NCBI RefSeq assembly: GCF_004786035.1
Contig: NZ_CP035088.1
Coordinates: forward strand, 4,910,001-4,974,000
Reading direction: 5' to 3'
From: Pseudomonas viciae
GTDB taxonomy: Bacteria > Pseudomonadota > Gammaproteobacteria > Pseudomonadales > Pseudomonadaceae
Length of the DNA: 64,000 bases
Part shown: piece after piece, positions 47,875-58,680 of the stretch
Numbering within the stretch: the first letter of the stretch is position 1
How the letters are laid out: every line of letters starts with the position of its first letter
Program-made: the position numbers and the translations under genes
Notes under the pieces: model-generated
Told to the model about the DNA's origin: nothing
Database searches by the model: none
Seen by the model: only the letters and a program-made list of their open reading frames with translations

Positions 47875-47902
47875 ATTATATGGCTGTACATATAGTTGTC
47901 AA
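47875..47902 (-). promoter_or_regulatory. Consensus sigma-70 promoter of the pyridine cluster
   Basis: On the minus strand TTGACA (47902-47897), a 16-bp spacer and TATAAT (47880-47875), both boxes perfect, about 96 bp upstream of the monooxygenase start. Such strength implies repression when the substrate is absent. Confidence 0.75.
47877..47894. promoter_or_regulatory. Operator-like palindrome over the -10 box
   Basis: TATATG-N6-CATATA, extendable to 9-bp half-sites with one mismatch (47874-47897). It overlaps the -10 and spacer, the usual place for a repressor site. Confidence 0.6.
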
Positions 47903-48325
47903 CTCAAAACTGATGTAGTCATCGGTGCGCTCACCGCCTTACCTCACGGCATGACCAGCGCGCCGATCCGGGCGCAGCCTTGACCGAAAGATGGAGCGGT
48001 AGCGCGACTTCAAACCCACCTTGCTAGGCCTCGCGTCGAGCGCCTCTGGCGAAGCTATGAAGGCAACCGACGTGACACGCTCTTGATCAGCGACAAGAAG
48101 AGTAATCGCAGTGACGCCGGTCACACGACGGTCCCGGATGTAGCAAATAATCACCTAGGGGGTGCTGGCCACCCACTTATACCTGCAAGATTTTGAAGAA
48201 CGTCTAATGCACCTATCACCCTCCCAGTTTCGACTGGCGGTTTCGTTCGCACGCCCTTAGGGCTTCGATCTCGTATCGAATAGATAAATCGGCAACACAC
48301 CACCATCGTTACTGCCCAACGCCAC
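47903..48325. other. Gene-free region between promoter and chemoreceptor
   Basis: A 71-codon frame at 47939-48154 (minus) shows no family match. No RNA gene seen. A regulator gene is notably absent here. Confidence 0.4.
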
Positions 48326-50470
48326 TTAATATTTAAACTGCTTTATTAATAGCCTTTGCTGAGTACTCAGCTTAGTAAGCCCCGCACTCACAGAGGCACT
48401 GTTCTGCGCCTCTCGCGCCACCTCTGCAGCAGCACTATTAATACTCTCAATGTTCCTGCTAATATCTTCAGCGACCATACTTTGTTCTTCAGCCGCACTA
48501 GCGATTTGTAAATTCATATCATTAATAAGCGATACAGCAACCGCTATACTACTTAACGCCGTAGTCGTATCGTCGGAGTGGCGAATGCTCTCATTCATTC
48601 GACTACCGCTATGCTCCATAGCCACTACAACCTCTCGAATACCTATATTCAGCTTCTCAACCATAGCGTTGATTTCCAACGTAGAACTTTGAGTCTTCAT
48701 TGCAAGACTTCTAACTTCGTCCGCAACGACAGCAAAACCCCGACCTTGCTCTCCGGCCCGAGCTGCTTCGATTGCAGCATTTAACGCCAACAAGTTTGTT
48801 TGCCCTGCTATAGTCTGAATACTGTGGAGTATTTTGTTGATCTCAGAACTTCCCGCAGCCAGTGCTTGGACCATGTCAGAAGCATGAACCAGATCCTCTT
48901 GAAGCTTTTGCGTAGCTAGAGCGCTTGCTAACACAACAGCCTGACCTGACCTTACAGATTGGTCAGCATTGTTTGCTGCATCGGCCGCCCTACCTGCACT
49001 TTGAGATACTTCGTGAGCAGTAGCAGCCATTTCCTGGGCCGCCGCCGCGATAAGCTCGACTGCTTCCAGTTGCTTTTCTACTTTGGTCACAGTTACGTCA
49101 GAGTTTGCGCGCATAGTGTTCGCAGTATCAGCGATATCCGCAGTAAGCGAAGCAACTTGACCTATCAAAAGCCTAAGCTTGACTAAGAAATTATTGAATC
49201 CAGCACCGATTGCACCTAGTTCATCACGACGATCAATGTTCAGAGAGCGTGTCAGGTCCCCCTCACCATCAGCGATATCTGAAAGTCGATTTGCTGCTTG
49301 CTTAAGCGGGCGCCCAACTCCTAAGCTGATGAACCACAACAGGCAAACGCCTACCACTGCGACAAATGTACTAATCAACGCCATTGCTCGAAGATCCCGC
49401 ACGCTATTACTCACCAGTTCCTGCTGCAAATCCCACGCCTGCTTCATGACAACTTCAAGCGGAATTTTCACAAATAACGTCCAAGATAATCCCGAATCAG
49501 TGACCTCTAAGGGCATAGACAACTTGACAACCCCAGCTTTTTCATCAACCTCGTAACGTACAAAGTGGTTTTTAGCAGTTTGTAATAAAGAGATATCATC
49601 TGGAGAAAGAATATTAGAGGCGAGCTTCCCCATTTCTTCCTCATTAGCTGTGCTTGCCACAATACGATTGTTTGCTGACAGCAAGGTCATGGTTCCTACG
49701 CCCTTATAAAGAGCACTATTGCTTTCAACCAACAGACGCTGAATAAACGATAACGGTACGTCGACTCCCGCCACACCAAAGAAAGCATTATCTATGATAA
49801 TCGGAACCGTAAAAGAGGAAAGTAATTCTTTTTTACCTGACCCCATGTCATATACAGCTGGATCAGTAACACATGGCAACTTTCTTTCTTTAGCGCAAAG
49901 ATAATATTCACCTTCCCGATCCCCAGTCCCCGTCTTGGTGCGACTATCAACAGAGGGGGCGGCCATAATTTTCACCTGTTGTTTGGCGTCACGGTACCAA
50001 GTGGTTAGAAATCTACCTGAGCCATCGTAACCATTTGATACTTCGCCTGAATAAAGCGCATCTTCATTGTCAAATGCTCCAGGTTCCCAAGCAAGGTAGA
50101 CACTTGACAGGTCCGAGTTCGCAATCAGCATCTCTTTAATCAAGTTGGAAAGATGCTCCCTAGATAAGGTTGCAAGAGGATCACCTGAGGGATTTTTCTT
50201 TCCTAGCAAAGAGTTAGTTACGGCGAGATCTTTTGCCACTTGTAGTGATGATTTAAGTTTGGCGCTTATTTCGGTCGCTTTGGATTTTGCAAGATTGGTG
50301 AGTTCCGCCTGAGCCTTGTCCGCAGCCAAAATGTTTGTAGCCTTTTTAATCTCCTCGGTATTGGTTTTGCCAAACAAAAAACTTAAGCCTAACAACGTTG
50401 CTATAATTAACACCATTGCCACTCCCGACTGAGCGACAAAAAAAGTCTGAACTGATCTAAACTTTATCAC
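48326..50470 (-). CDS. Methyl-accepting chemotaxis receptor with double Cache domain
   Basis: 714 aa. Membrane helix ~12-34, periplasmic dCache domain ~40-355 (WYRDAKQQVKIMAAPSVD, GVDVPLSFI), helix ~362-385 (ALISTFVAVVGVCLLWFISL), HAMP ~386-440, then the signalling domain with the invariant hairpin tip QTNLLALNAAIEAARAGEQG. Binds a small ligand outside and signals to CheA. Its place beside the pyridine genes suggests a pyridine or carboxylate ligand. Confidence 0.92.
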   Translation of the reverse strand: MIKFRSVQTFFVAQSGVAMVLIIATLLGLSFLFGKTNTEEIKKATNILAADKAQAELTNLAKSKATEISAKLKSSLQVAKDLAVTNSLLGKKNPSGDPLATLSREHLSNLIKEMLIANSDLSSVYLAWEPGAFDNEDALYSGEVSNGYDGSGRFLTTWYRDAKQQVKIMAAPSVDSRTKTGTGDREGEYYLCAKERKLPCVTDPAVYDMGSGKKELLSSFTVPIIIDNAFFGVAGVDVPLSFIQRLLVESNSALYKGVGTMTLLSANNRIVASTANEEEMGKLASNILSPDDISLLQTAKNHFVRYEVDEKAGVVKLSMPLEVTDSGLSWTLFVKIPLEVVMKQAWDLQQELVSNSVRDLRAMALISTFVAVVGVCLLWFISLGVGRPLKQAANRLSDIADGEGDLTRSLNIDRRDELGAIGAGFNNFLVKLRLLIGQVASLTADIADTANTMRANSDVTVTKVEKQLEAVELIAAAAQEMAATAHEVSQSAGRAADAANNADQSVRSGQAVVLASALATQKLQEDLVHASDMVQALAAGSSEINKILHSIQTIAGQTNLLALNAAIEAARAGEQGRGFAVVADEVRSLAMKTQSSTLEINAMVEKLNIGIREVVVAMEHSGSRMNESIRHSDDTTTALSSIAVAVSLINDMNLQIASAAEEQSMVAEDISRNIESINSAAAEVAREAQNSASVSAGLTKLSTQQRLLIKQFKY

Positions 50471-51000
50471 CCTTCACCCCCGCACCTTTATGGTAGCCAT
50501 CGCTTATGTTAGCTGATCACTTCTTCTACAAATCATTACCTATCGGATACGGAATTTTTTTGTCGACACCGAAGAACAAGGAGTAACCTCTATAGCAATG
50601 TAGATGAACCCATTAAAATAAATAGGCAATCCATTCTTACGATAGACTCTACAGAGCAATAGAACCGCAATCGAAGCACCAACCATCCAAGTCTAAAGCT
50701 TTGAAATAACCACTTGTGAAGGAGACCAGAAGCGAGAAGTTCCGACGCCATCAACTGTTTATCTATAGCAAACGCCTGTAAAAATTGGTCATTCAAATCA
50801 TTGTGATTCAGATACGTTTTAATCGCTAAGAACTGACGGGGCCTGCTGTATTGAATACGTTGCCGTTGATAGAAACAATGCACATTATAACTTTCGCTCG
50901 TTTGCAGTGCGCGTGTTGTCGCGAGCGGTTGAAAAGACTTAAACTAGAGTAAGTTACACCACAAACCGGTCCCGCAAGATTCCTTCTGTCGCTATGTCGA
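50471..51000. other. Gene-free AT-rich region
   Basis: Short minus-strand frames only, none recognisable. Contains the chemoreceptor leader; no RNA gene seen. Confidence 0.4.
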
Positions 51001-51957
51001 TCAACCACCGATTAATTTCATCAACAGAATATCGCCAGTAAGCTCCTGCCTCTGCTTATCCGCCAAGGCACGTTTAGATGACTCTCTAATCGCCGTCAAC
51101 GCCTCATTCTTGGGTAGATCCAGTAGGCTGCAAAAATAACGGCTGCGACTAAACGAAAGGCATCTATAAAGCCAGCCTGTTGAGGTAAGTCGTAGGCAAG
51201 TGCAACTGACGCAGAACGGAGCGCTCTCATTTGCGATTATGCCAAAGCAACCTCGACCAGGGATCTCGGAACGCTGCGTAGTGGCAACCGTCGTACCTGC
51301 TAATGGTGCGAAGAAATGCCTCTGCGATACAAGAGCAAGGATCTTTTGCATACCAATGAATTGCTGCGAAAAGGACTCGCAATCGCTCGCTAGATGCCCC
51401 ATCCGTATTAGCTCGATAAAACGTAGCCCAGCTCCCAGGGCGAGGCAGAAGTCAAGCAGAATTTGCTCGTAGTTATGTCCACGCATAGGGACAATGTTAA
51501 TCTTTAACTGCAGTCCAGCGCCGAGTGCCTTTTCGATGCCACTGAGCACCTCACTCAAATCCCCTCCACGGGCGATACGACGAAAGTCTCGTGGATTGAG
51601 GGTCTCCAGCGAGACGTTGATGCGCTTAATTGCGGCGTCGCGCAACATGCCAACCTTACGAGACAGTAATTGATCATTATTGGTCAGTGACACGCCCTCA
51701 AAGTCAAGAGACCCGAGTGCCACTTCCAAGCGATCAAACAGCGGACTGATCGAAGGCTTACCCCCAGCGAGACGCAAGGTACGTAGGTCATGAACCTGCT
51801 TAAGGTACTCCACTGCTGTCAAAAATTTTTCAAGCGGCAGAGCACCGTTTTCAGAACGCAAGCGCGCGCAATTGCAGGCACTGATCGAACTTAGCTGGAG
51901 GCTGCGAAATCGCCTGCCTCGTATATCTACAATCCGATAGGAAGCCTCAGAGCTCAT
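51001..51957 (-). CDS. MoaA-like protein without the radical-SAM cysteines
   Basis: 318 aa from ATG 51957. It follows MoaA along its length: VDIRGRRFRSLQLS, LRLAGGKPSISPLFD, INVSLETLNP, KINIVPMRG and the C-terminal second cluster FCVSCTCLRLTSTGWLYRCL, ending in GG. Yet the SAM-cluster motif CxxxCxxC is reduced to Cys28-Asn-Cys30 with Arg and Ser at the other positions, and GGEP has become GGKP. It is unlikely to be a working GTP 3',8-cyclase. Overlaps xdhC by 11 bp. Confidence 0.8.
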   Translation of the reverse strand: MSSEASYRIVDIRGRRFRSLQLSSISACNCARLRSENGALPLEKFLTAVEYLKQVHDLRTLRLAGGKPSISPLFDRLEVALGSLDFEGVSLTNNDQLLSRKVGMLRDAAIKRINVSLETLNPRDFRRIARGGDLSEVLSGIEKALGAGLQLKINIVPMRGHNYEQILLDFCLALGAGLRFIELIRMGHLASDCESFSQQFIGMQKILALVSQRHFFAPLAGTTVATTQRSEIPGRGCFGIIANESAPFCVSCTCLRLTSTGWLYRCLSFSRSRYFCSLLDLPKNEALTAIRESSKRALADKQRQELTGDILLMKLIGG

Positions 51958-52927
51958 CGCGCGGCCGTGCCCGGTATACGCGAATAATATCGGCCATCGC
52001 AGCCAACGCAATTTCAGCAGGGGTCTTGCTACCCAGCGCCAAACCAACAGGCATATGCAAGCGGGCGATATCCGCCTCACTCAACCCCCCAGAGCGTCGC
52101 AGTCGCTGAGCTCGGACTGCTGAAGTGCGTACAGATCCCATAACACCGATATAAAATGCTGGCGTACGTACCGCTTCGATAATGGCAAGGTCGTCAATAC
52201 GGGGGTCGTGGGTTAATGCCACGACGGCTGTGGCTTGATGACAACCGTTGGCAGCAATGAATTGTGAGGGCAGTTGTTTGCGAACCTCAATGCCAGACAC
52301 GTTGAAACCTATGTGAGCCTCCTCTCGCGGATCACAGACTATAACCTCAAAACCTAGAGTACGCGCAAAGTCTGCGCAGACCACAGAAACAGGCGAGATA
52401 CCGGCAATTATAAGACGAATAGATGGACCGAATCGGATCTGCAGAGACATACCATCCGGCCCCTCAATCACGCGAGGACCCAAACCAACATCCTCACTCA
52501 AGTGTACTTTACCGTCGCGCAAATCAACGTGGCGAGTCACGCGGAGCTGCCCTCGCAAAGTTGCAAGTAAACACTCCATTTGAGACCAACTTTCAGGGAC
52601 AGCCGAAAAACGCTCCACCAAAACTTTGAGGATGCCGCCACATGGCAGTGATATCCGTGGACCTTGTGGTCCTGAAGAGTCACCATAGCGCAGAATAGTT
52701 GTTGGATGATTAAACTCACCAGCTTGAAGTCGCTCGATAAAATCTTCTTCGACACAACCACCCGACAAGGAACCAATATGCCCGCCATCTCGCCGCGCGA
52801 CTAACATCGATCCGGGTTCGCGCGGTGACGAGCCAAAAGTACCCAAGACAGTGCACAGCCACACAACCTCCCCCGCAAGAGACCAAGCTAACGCATGCTC
52901 AATAACCTGTAGATCAATATGCTGCAT
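51947..52927 (-). CDS. XdhC/CoxI-family molybdenum-cofactor insertion protein
   Basis: 326 aa from ATG 52927. N-terminal XdhC part: LCTVLGTFGSSPREPGSMLV and GSLSGGCVEEDF; C-terminal Rossmann part: AGISPVSVVCADFARTLGFE, then YIGVMGSVRTSAVRAQRL and MPVGLALGSKTPAEIALAAM. These proteins sulfurate and insert the cofactor into xanthine-oxidase-type hydroxylases. It probably serves the enzyme encoded at 62.4-64 kb. Confidence 0.9.
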   Translation of the reverse strand: MQHIDLQVIEHALAWSLAGEVVWLCTVLGTFGSSPREPGSMLVARRDGGHIGSLSGGCVEEDFIERLQAGEFNHPTTILRYGDSSGPQGPRISLPCGGILKVLVERFSAVPESWSQMECLLATLRGQLRVTRHVDLRDGKVHLSEDVGLGPRVIEGPDGMSLQIRFGPSIRLIIAGISPVSVVCADFARTLGFEVIVCDPREEAHIGFNVSGIEVRKQLPSQFIAANGCHQATAVVALTHDPRIDDLAIIEAVRTPAFYIGVMGSVRTSAVRAQRLRRSGGLSEADIARLHMPVGLALGSKTPAEIALAAMADIIRVYRARPRDEL

Positions 52928-53543
52928 AGCTCTGCGCCCCATCTTACTAAATTACCAGTTCGATACTCACCCTACCTCTCCGCGGGAAGACATGTGCTAA
53001 CAATCAAATATTTAAGCAACATGAAACGGCAACGACGCTCGCAACGCGGCAACACAGCTGCCACCACCTCGACCAGATAACGCACGCAATAGGATGATAA
53101 ATATGCGCCAATAACTTACTGCACCTACGCCTGACGGTATCAGCAATGTTGTTAGATAGCGCAATCAATGCATCTTTTAATGTTTATGTTTTATCCTCTA
53201 GATAAATCTTACCAAAACCTTAATATACCATTTCCTATAAAATCTCTCATCAACTGGAAAGAATCGATATTAATAACTATTGGTATCTGATAACCACTAT
53301 GACAGACCATGAGAATCTCGAATTGACAATAGATGTCATTTACATTGACTCTACGCGCCAATTAACTGCTACTTATCCTTTTATGCACAGACGCACTCAT
53401 CTTAAACACTCAAGCTAGATGATATCGGCATCACCGGTACACCGATTCTGCTAAATTACAGGAACCATAACGGGCGCTGCACTGGATCCCCCCCGGGGAG
53501 ATCGTCACTCCTCAAACTCTACTCGCAACGGCAGTCACCAGAT
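52928..53543. other. Gene-free AT-rich region
   Basis: About 600 bp without a credible frame; presumably includes the xdhC promoter. Nothing else recognised. Confidence 0.4.
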
Positions 53544-53800
53544 TTAGGGCATGATCACGAAACTCTTGCGCACGGTTTCGCGGATATCCCAGACGCCGTG
53601 ACAGTTCACAGGAAACAACAATGCGTCACCCACGTGACGTTCAATGGCTGGCCTCCGCCCGGATGAAAATGCAATGACTGGCAATAAAATGACTAAACTC
53701 ACGCGCCAGCACCTTGCAAAGCCAGCGCTTAGGCGATCACTCCCAGATACCGGCCTGCAGGCCGACTGGCCCCTCTCCAGCATGGGTGTCGGTGCTCATC
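53544..53800 (-). pseudogene. Cupin (DUF861-type) remnant
   Basis: Minus-strand fragments GLQAGIWERSPKRW and, after a shift, RHVGDALLFPVNCHGVWDIR, ETVRKSFVIMP match the two halves of a small cupin. The reading frame is broken between them. Confidence 0.7.
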
Positions 53801-53889
53801 ACAGGTTTGTCGATGGTCACTTACCGGGCCAGCGACAGGAAGGACCAAATCGGCGGTACTCGCTAATACAATCGGTTGCAGCATGACCC

Positions 53890-55020
53890 TTTCTTTATTC
53901 TAACGATTCTTGTCTTCCAGCCCCGCCGACTCCAGGCCAGCGACCGCAGGGTCCAGTCGAACGAGGCTGCGACTGTCCGCTTCTGCCGCCTCCTTGCGCT
54001 GCATTGCGCACCATCAATCCGCCGGCAGGGTGGAAACAGTTTCGGTTTACGACCGACCAATCCGCAGTGGCCTCACTCACCTCCAGCCCTAGCGCCAGGC
54101 TGGCGAGAATGCGTCCGCCCAGACGGCTCGGCCCCACGCCATTGCCGCTCCAACCAATGCCGTACTCTATGTTCGTCGCTCCCTTCAGGTGACCAACCAC
54201 CGGAAGGCTATCGAACGTTCGATCGACGGGACCGCACCACGAATGAGTGATCGTCACGTTACTGAGATGCGTATAAGGACGTCGAAAATCCTGTTTGATG
54301 TCTTGGCTGAGTTGAATATTATCGTCGTAGCTAGCATATATCCGGCTGCCGTAGCCGATCATCCGGGTGCCTTTACCGAACGCAATTCACCCGTCCTGGG
54401 TGGTGCGGTAGTAATCGACCATCAGTTGCGAATCGGTAATGGCCTCCTCGCCTATCCAGCCAATCGCTTCCAAACTTTCGGGAATAGGCGCGATATCGAT
54501 TATCGTTCCAGTTACTGGCAAGACGGTGCGGCGTAGCGCAGGGGATCGCCGCCGCCAACACGTTGTTCTCCAGCACGACGTTCTAAGTTGTGAGCTGTCC
54601 TCTTGTTACCTGCAGCACGGCAGGCTCGCCACGCTCCAGACCAATTAAGGCGTGTTCGCGAAATCTTTGCACCATGCTCCAGCGCCACACGGCGTAGCCC
54701 GCGTACCAACCGCGCCGGGCGCGCGGTGGCATTACTGATTTCCAACACGCCTTCCAGATGCATTGGCGAGTGCGACGGGCGATTTCGCGGTTGGACAAGG
54801 GCATGGACAGGGCTTCGCCGAGTCGCTGGCAGGTCTGCAAAACGTCCTTCATGCACCCCGCAGGGCATCGCTGGTAGCCGTTGACGACCAGCCAGCCCGT
54901 CGGAAGTGAGCGTATATCCCATGGGCCTCGCAGAACTCCTCGATTTCACCAATGGCCGCAGCCGAGCCGCGTGCCAGGCGCACCGCTTCGCCTTCGCTGT
55001 TGCCGCTGAGCGAGAACTGA
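53890..55020 (-). pseudogene. FAD-dependent amine oxidoreductase remnant
   Basis: Fragments in order on the minus strand. Near 55000: LLGQFSLSGNSEGEAVRLAR and IEEFCEAHGIYAHFRRAGW. 54150-54360: MIGYGSRIYASYDDN and THSWCGPVDRTFDSLPVVGH. 54100: GIGWSGNGVGPSRLGGRILA. These belong to one OrdL/DadA-like oxidase of about 460 aa. The FAD-binding N-terminus is lost where IS21 DNA begins, and several frameshifts occur. Confidence 0.8.
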
Positions 55021-55845
55021 CCCAGTAAAGGCTTTTCTGCCGACTGAAAACTGACCCAGGTGTTCAACTGCTCCTGCTCACTTTCCGTGTATGAGAATAC
55101 GGGGTGATCAGCATGGGAAATGTTGGAAAAAACCCGGCGGATGTACTTCCGCGGCGGGCTCTCGCTGCACTAGATAGCCAAGCGTACCGGGTTGTCGAGA
55201 AACACTATCCGAAAATGGATCAAAGCGCCCGAAGCTACTCGGCCAGCGTACCAGCGGTGCTCGACCTTCAACAACCTCAGCCCTTTCCACGACACGTTGG
55301 AACAGATGCTGACAGTCGATTCGTTCGGAGCAAAGCACAATCGCAGAAGTGCGAAAGCACTTTTTGAGCAGGTCAACACCGAGGGTTATGAAGGCTGCTA
55401 TAGGCAGCTCACGGAGTTTGTAAGCTCTTGGCGAGGTGAGCAAGGCAAGTCTTTACGAGCTATTAGCACCGCTGACGTTTGCGCTCGGTGAAGCCTTTCA
55501 ATTTGACTGGAGCGAAGAAGGGCTGCTGATCGGTGGTCTGTTTCAAAGAAACCAGGTCTCCCACATGAAGCTGTGCGCCAATCGCGCATTCCGGTTGGTT
55601 GCGTACCCGCCAAGGTCACGAGATGCTGGTCGATGCCCATATACGCTCGTTCGGAGCGTTAGGTGGCGTGCCGCGTCGCGGCATCTACGACAACCTGAAA
55701 ACGGTTGACGATGACGTCTATAAAGGCAAGGGCCGCATAGTCAATGCTCGGTTTTCCGGGATACCCGCGCACTACCTGTTCGATCCGGATTTCTGCAACG
55801 TAGTCTCTGGATGGGAAAAGGGCATTGTCGAAAATAACGTTTAAG

Positions 55846-57087
55846 ACGGTCGCCGGCGCATTTGGCTTGACACTCAAAACTGCATGCTCCACACCTTTGG
55901 GATGGTCTGAAGTAGCCATGTATTTCTGGCTGACTTCAGCCCCCGCCGGTTTTGAAAGCGACGAATCGATCAAAAACGATCAGATCACCCGCTCATTTCT
56001 GTGTTTTTAGCCACCACGAGCACCTCGCGGCAGCCATATCCCGCATTACAGGCGCACCTCTCTCGTATTGCTCAGTAAGTGTCGGCGTGCCATCCACAGG
56101 TTCGACAGCGCAAACAGTGTCACCAGTTGCACGGTGTTCTTCGCTAGACCACGGAAGCGCGTCTTCACATAACCGAACTGCCGTTTGATCACCCGGAACG
56201 GGTGCTCGACCTTGGCGCGCACTTGGGCCTTGGCCTTCTCGATCTTGCGCTTGGCTTTGTACAAAGGGCTGCGCTTACCCAGCTTCTTGTATGTACTGCG
56301 GCGGGCGGCAATCTGCCAGATGACCTCTCGGCCTTCATGTTCAGGGCGTTTCTCGACGCCGGTGTAACCCGCGTCGGCGCCGACCATGTTTTCCTCGCCG
56401 TGCAGCAGTTTGTCGACTTGGGTGATATCCGCCACATTGGCCGCCGTGCCCACCACGCTGTGCACCAGACCCGACTCATCATCGACACCGATGTGCGCCT
56501 TCATGCCGAAGTAGTACTGGTTACCCTTCTTGGTCTGGTGCATTTCTGGATCGCGTTTGCCGTCCTTGTTCTTGGTCGAACTCGGCGCATTGATCAGCGT
56601 GGCATCGACAATGGTGCCTTGGCGCAACGACAGGCCTCGATCACCCAGATAGCCATTGATCACGGCCAGGATGCCAGCAGCCAGCTCGTGTTTCTCCAGC
56701 AGACGACGGAAGTTGAGGATCGTGGTTTCGTCGGGAATGCGCTCCAGCCTCAGTCCGGCGAACTGGCGCAGGATGGTGGTCTCGTACAGCGCTTCCTCCA
56801 TCGCTGGATCGCTGTAGCCAAACCAGTTCTGCATCAGATGTACGCGCAGCATCGCCATCAACGGGTAGGCCGGACGGCCACCATCACCTTTCGGGTAATG
56901 TGGCTCGATCAGGGCAATCAAACCCTGCCACGGCACCACCTGATTCATCTCGATCAGGAACAACTCTTTGCGGGTCTGCTTACGCTTGCCGGCGTACTCG
57001 GCATCGGCGAAGGTCATTTGCTTCATCGGAAAACTCGACGGGTGATTCCGGGCATTTTGTCAAAATCAGGAAGTCTTCTTCAGGATT
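55846..57087. mobile_element. IS5-family insertion sequence inside istA
   Basis: About 1.24 kb between the two istA halves, carrying one intact transposase. I could not define terminal repeats, and the first 200 bp outside the transposase gene are of unknown origin, so the exact ends are uncertain. Confidence 0.65.
56046..57026 (-). CDS. IS5-family transposase (intact)
   Basis: 326 aa. N-terminal DUF772-like part (YPLMAMLRVHLMQNWFGYSD) and DDE triad Asp141 (GTIVDATLI), Asp218 (MVGADAGYTG), Glu274 (KVEHPFRVIKRQFG). No frameshift, unlike every other transposase here, so this is the youngest mobile gene in the window. Confidence 0.92.
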   Translation of the reverse strand: MKQMTFADAEYAGKRKQTRKELFLIEMNQVVPWQGLIALIEPHYPKGDGGRPAYPLMAMLRVHLMQNWFGYSDPAMEEALYETTILRQFAGLRLERIPDETTILNFRRLLEKHELAAGILAVINGYLGDRGLSLRQGTIVDATLINAPSSTKNKDGKRDPEMHQTKKGNQYYFGMKAHIGVDDESGLVHSVVGTAANVADITQVDKLLHGEENMVGADAGYTGVEKRPEHEGREVIWQIAARRSTYKKLGKRSPLYKAKRKIEKAKAQVRAKVEHPFRVIKRQFGYVKTRFRGLAKNTVQLVTLFALSNLWMARRHLLSNTREVRL

Positions 57088-57805
57088 TCCTTTGAGGAAC
57101 TGAGTGCCTGGCTCGGCCCACGCTGTCGTGCGCCCTAGAAAGAGCTGCTGCATCCGCATTACAACGGGCTGACGGTGGCGGAAGTTTTGGAGCTGGAGCG
57201 CGTCGAAATGATGCCGATGCCGACCGCCTTTGATGGCTTCGTAGAGCGCACCGTGAGGGTCTCCAGCACCTGCCTCATCAGTGTCGCACGAAATCGCCAC
57301 TCGGTGTCTTGTGAGCAAGTCGGCCAGTGAGTGAGCAGCCGTCTTTACACATCCCGGATCGTGGTCATCGCCGATGACATGATGATCGCCAGCCACGAGC
57401 GTCTCTTTGATCGAGATCAGGTCAGTTTTGACTGGCAGCATTACATCCCACTCATCGAGCGCAGCCGGGTGCACTGCGCAATGGCGCACCGTTTACCTAT
57501 CTGCCCCAGCCGTTGCGGCTTTTAAAACGGGACCTGAGACTTCATAGCAACGGTGAACGAATCATGACGCAGGTGCACACTGCCGCGCCCATCGCCGGTC
57601 TTGATCCGGTGCTAGTAGCGTAGAACTGGTGCTTGACTCGGGAAGTCTGAGCGCCGATCACATCTTAAATGTTCTCGTCCGGCTCACCGCTACTGCACAG
57701 CCGCCTTCCGTAGAAACCAGCCTGCAACTCAGGGTGGGTCCCGTTGCCAACACGGCCCGATCTGACCAATTCCGTACAACAGATGAGGAGAGCCGCAATG
57801 CGTGA

Positions 57806-58680
57806 TTGATGGCAGAACTTAAAGAACTGCGTCTACGTGGCATAGCTCAAGCTTGGGAAGAGTTGGCGGCGAAGGGAGAAGCTTCGACGGCATCCTCGAA
57901 ATGGCTGCTTGAGCATCTACTCCAACAGGAGCAGGCAGATCGCGCCGTGCGCTCTGTGAATCATCAGATGAACGTGCCAAAGCTTCCCATGTACCTTGAT
58001 TTAGCTAACTTTGACTTCAGCGTTTCTAGGGATGATTGTCTTTCTGGTCAAGGAGTTATCCTACCAGAAGGTTAGGGAGCCAGCGTAAAAATGTGGTCTT
58101 CATCGGCCGGCCTTGAACAAGGAAAAGACACCTGACCAGTGCCTTGGTTGTGTCAGGAAAAACGACGCATAAGAACGAGTAGGGTTCTTCTCCACGGTGG
58201 TTCTGGTCAATCTGCTGGAGCGTCAAAAGTAAGATGGTAAGGCAGGCCGAATCGCCCAGAAGCTACTTCGCACAAACCTGATGATACTCGATGAGCTTGG
58301 GTACTTGCCTTCAGCCAAAATGGTGGCGCATTGTTATTTCACCTGCTTTCCAAGCTGTACGAACACACCAGCGTGGTCATCACCACCAACTCAATTTCTC
58401 GGAATGGTCGAGTGTGTTGGCTGACGCCAAGATGACCACAGCGTTACTGGACCAGCTTACACACCACTGCTACATCGTCCAAACGCGCAACGAGCCCTAC
58501 CGCCTACAACACAGCACCTTGGCAGACCAGACAAAGTTCAAATCGCGTGAACGAAAGCGCAAGAATGCAGAGGATATCGAGGACGACGCACCGTTCTGAC
58601 CGGCACCATAAATACCCTGCTGCATGCCTACATGCGGTCGGGCTTGATCAGCCTTCAAGCGGAACACGACTGCTAAGCTT
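57806..58680 (+). pseudogene. istB helper ATPase remnant
   Basis: MAELKELRLRGIAQAWEELA and LLEHLLQQEQADRAVRSVNH are the IstB N-terminus; LDELGYLPSAKM is its Walker B region, in another frame; the C-terminal NEPYRLQHS-type text follows. At least three frameshifts and a lost Walker A. Confidence 0.82.

Larger units (their letters stand above)
55092..57650 (+). pseudogene. istA transposase remnant, interrupted
   Basis: Part one 55092-55843: AFQFDWSEEGLLIGGLFQRN, VPRRGIYDNLKTV and FCNVVSGWEKGIVENNV, the DDE core of IS21 IstA. Part two resumes at about 57088 with FEELSAWLGPRCRA and MPMPTAFDGFVERTVRVSST. Multiple frameshifts; only about 16 codons are missing at the insertion. Confidence 0.82.

Noticed and set aside
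50480..50600. Possible FliA (sigma-28) promoter for the chemoreceptor
   Set aside because: A TCCGATAG box exists but no TAAA-type -35 at the right spacing.
50590..50883. 97-codon minus-strand frame upstream of the chemoreceptor
   Set aside because: No family resemblance and unlikely composition; kept as intergenic.
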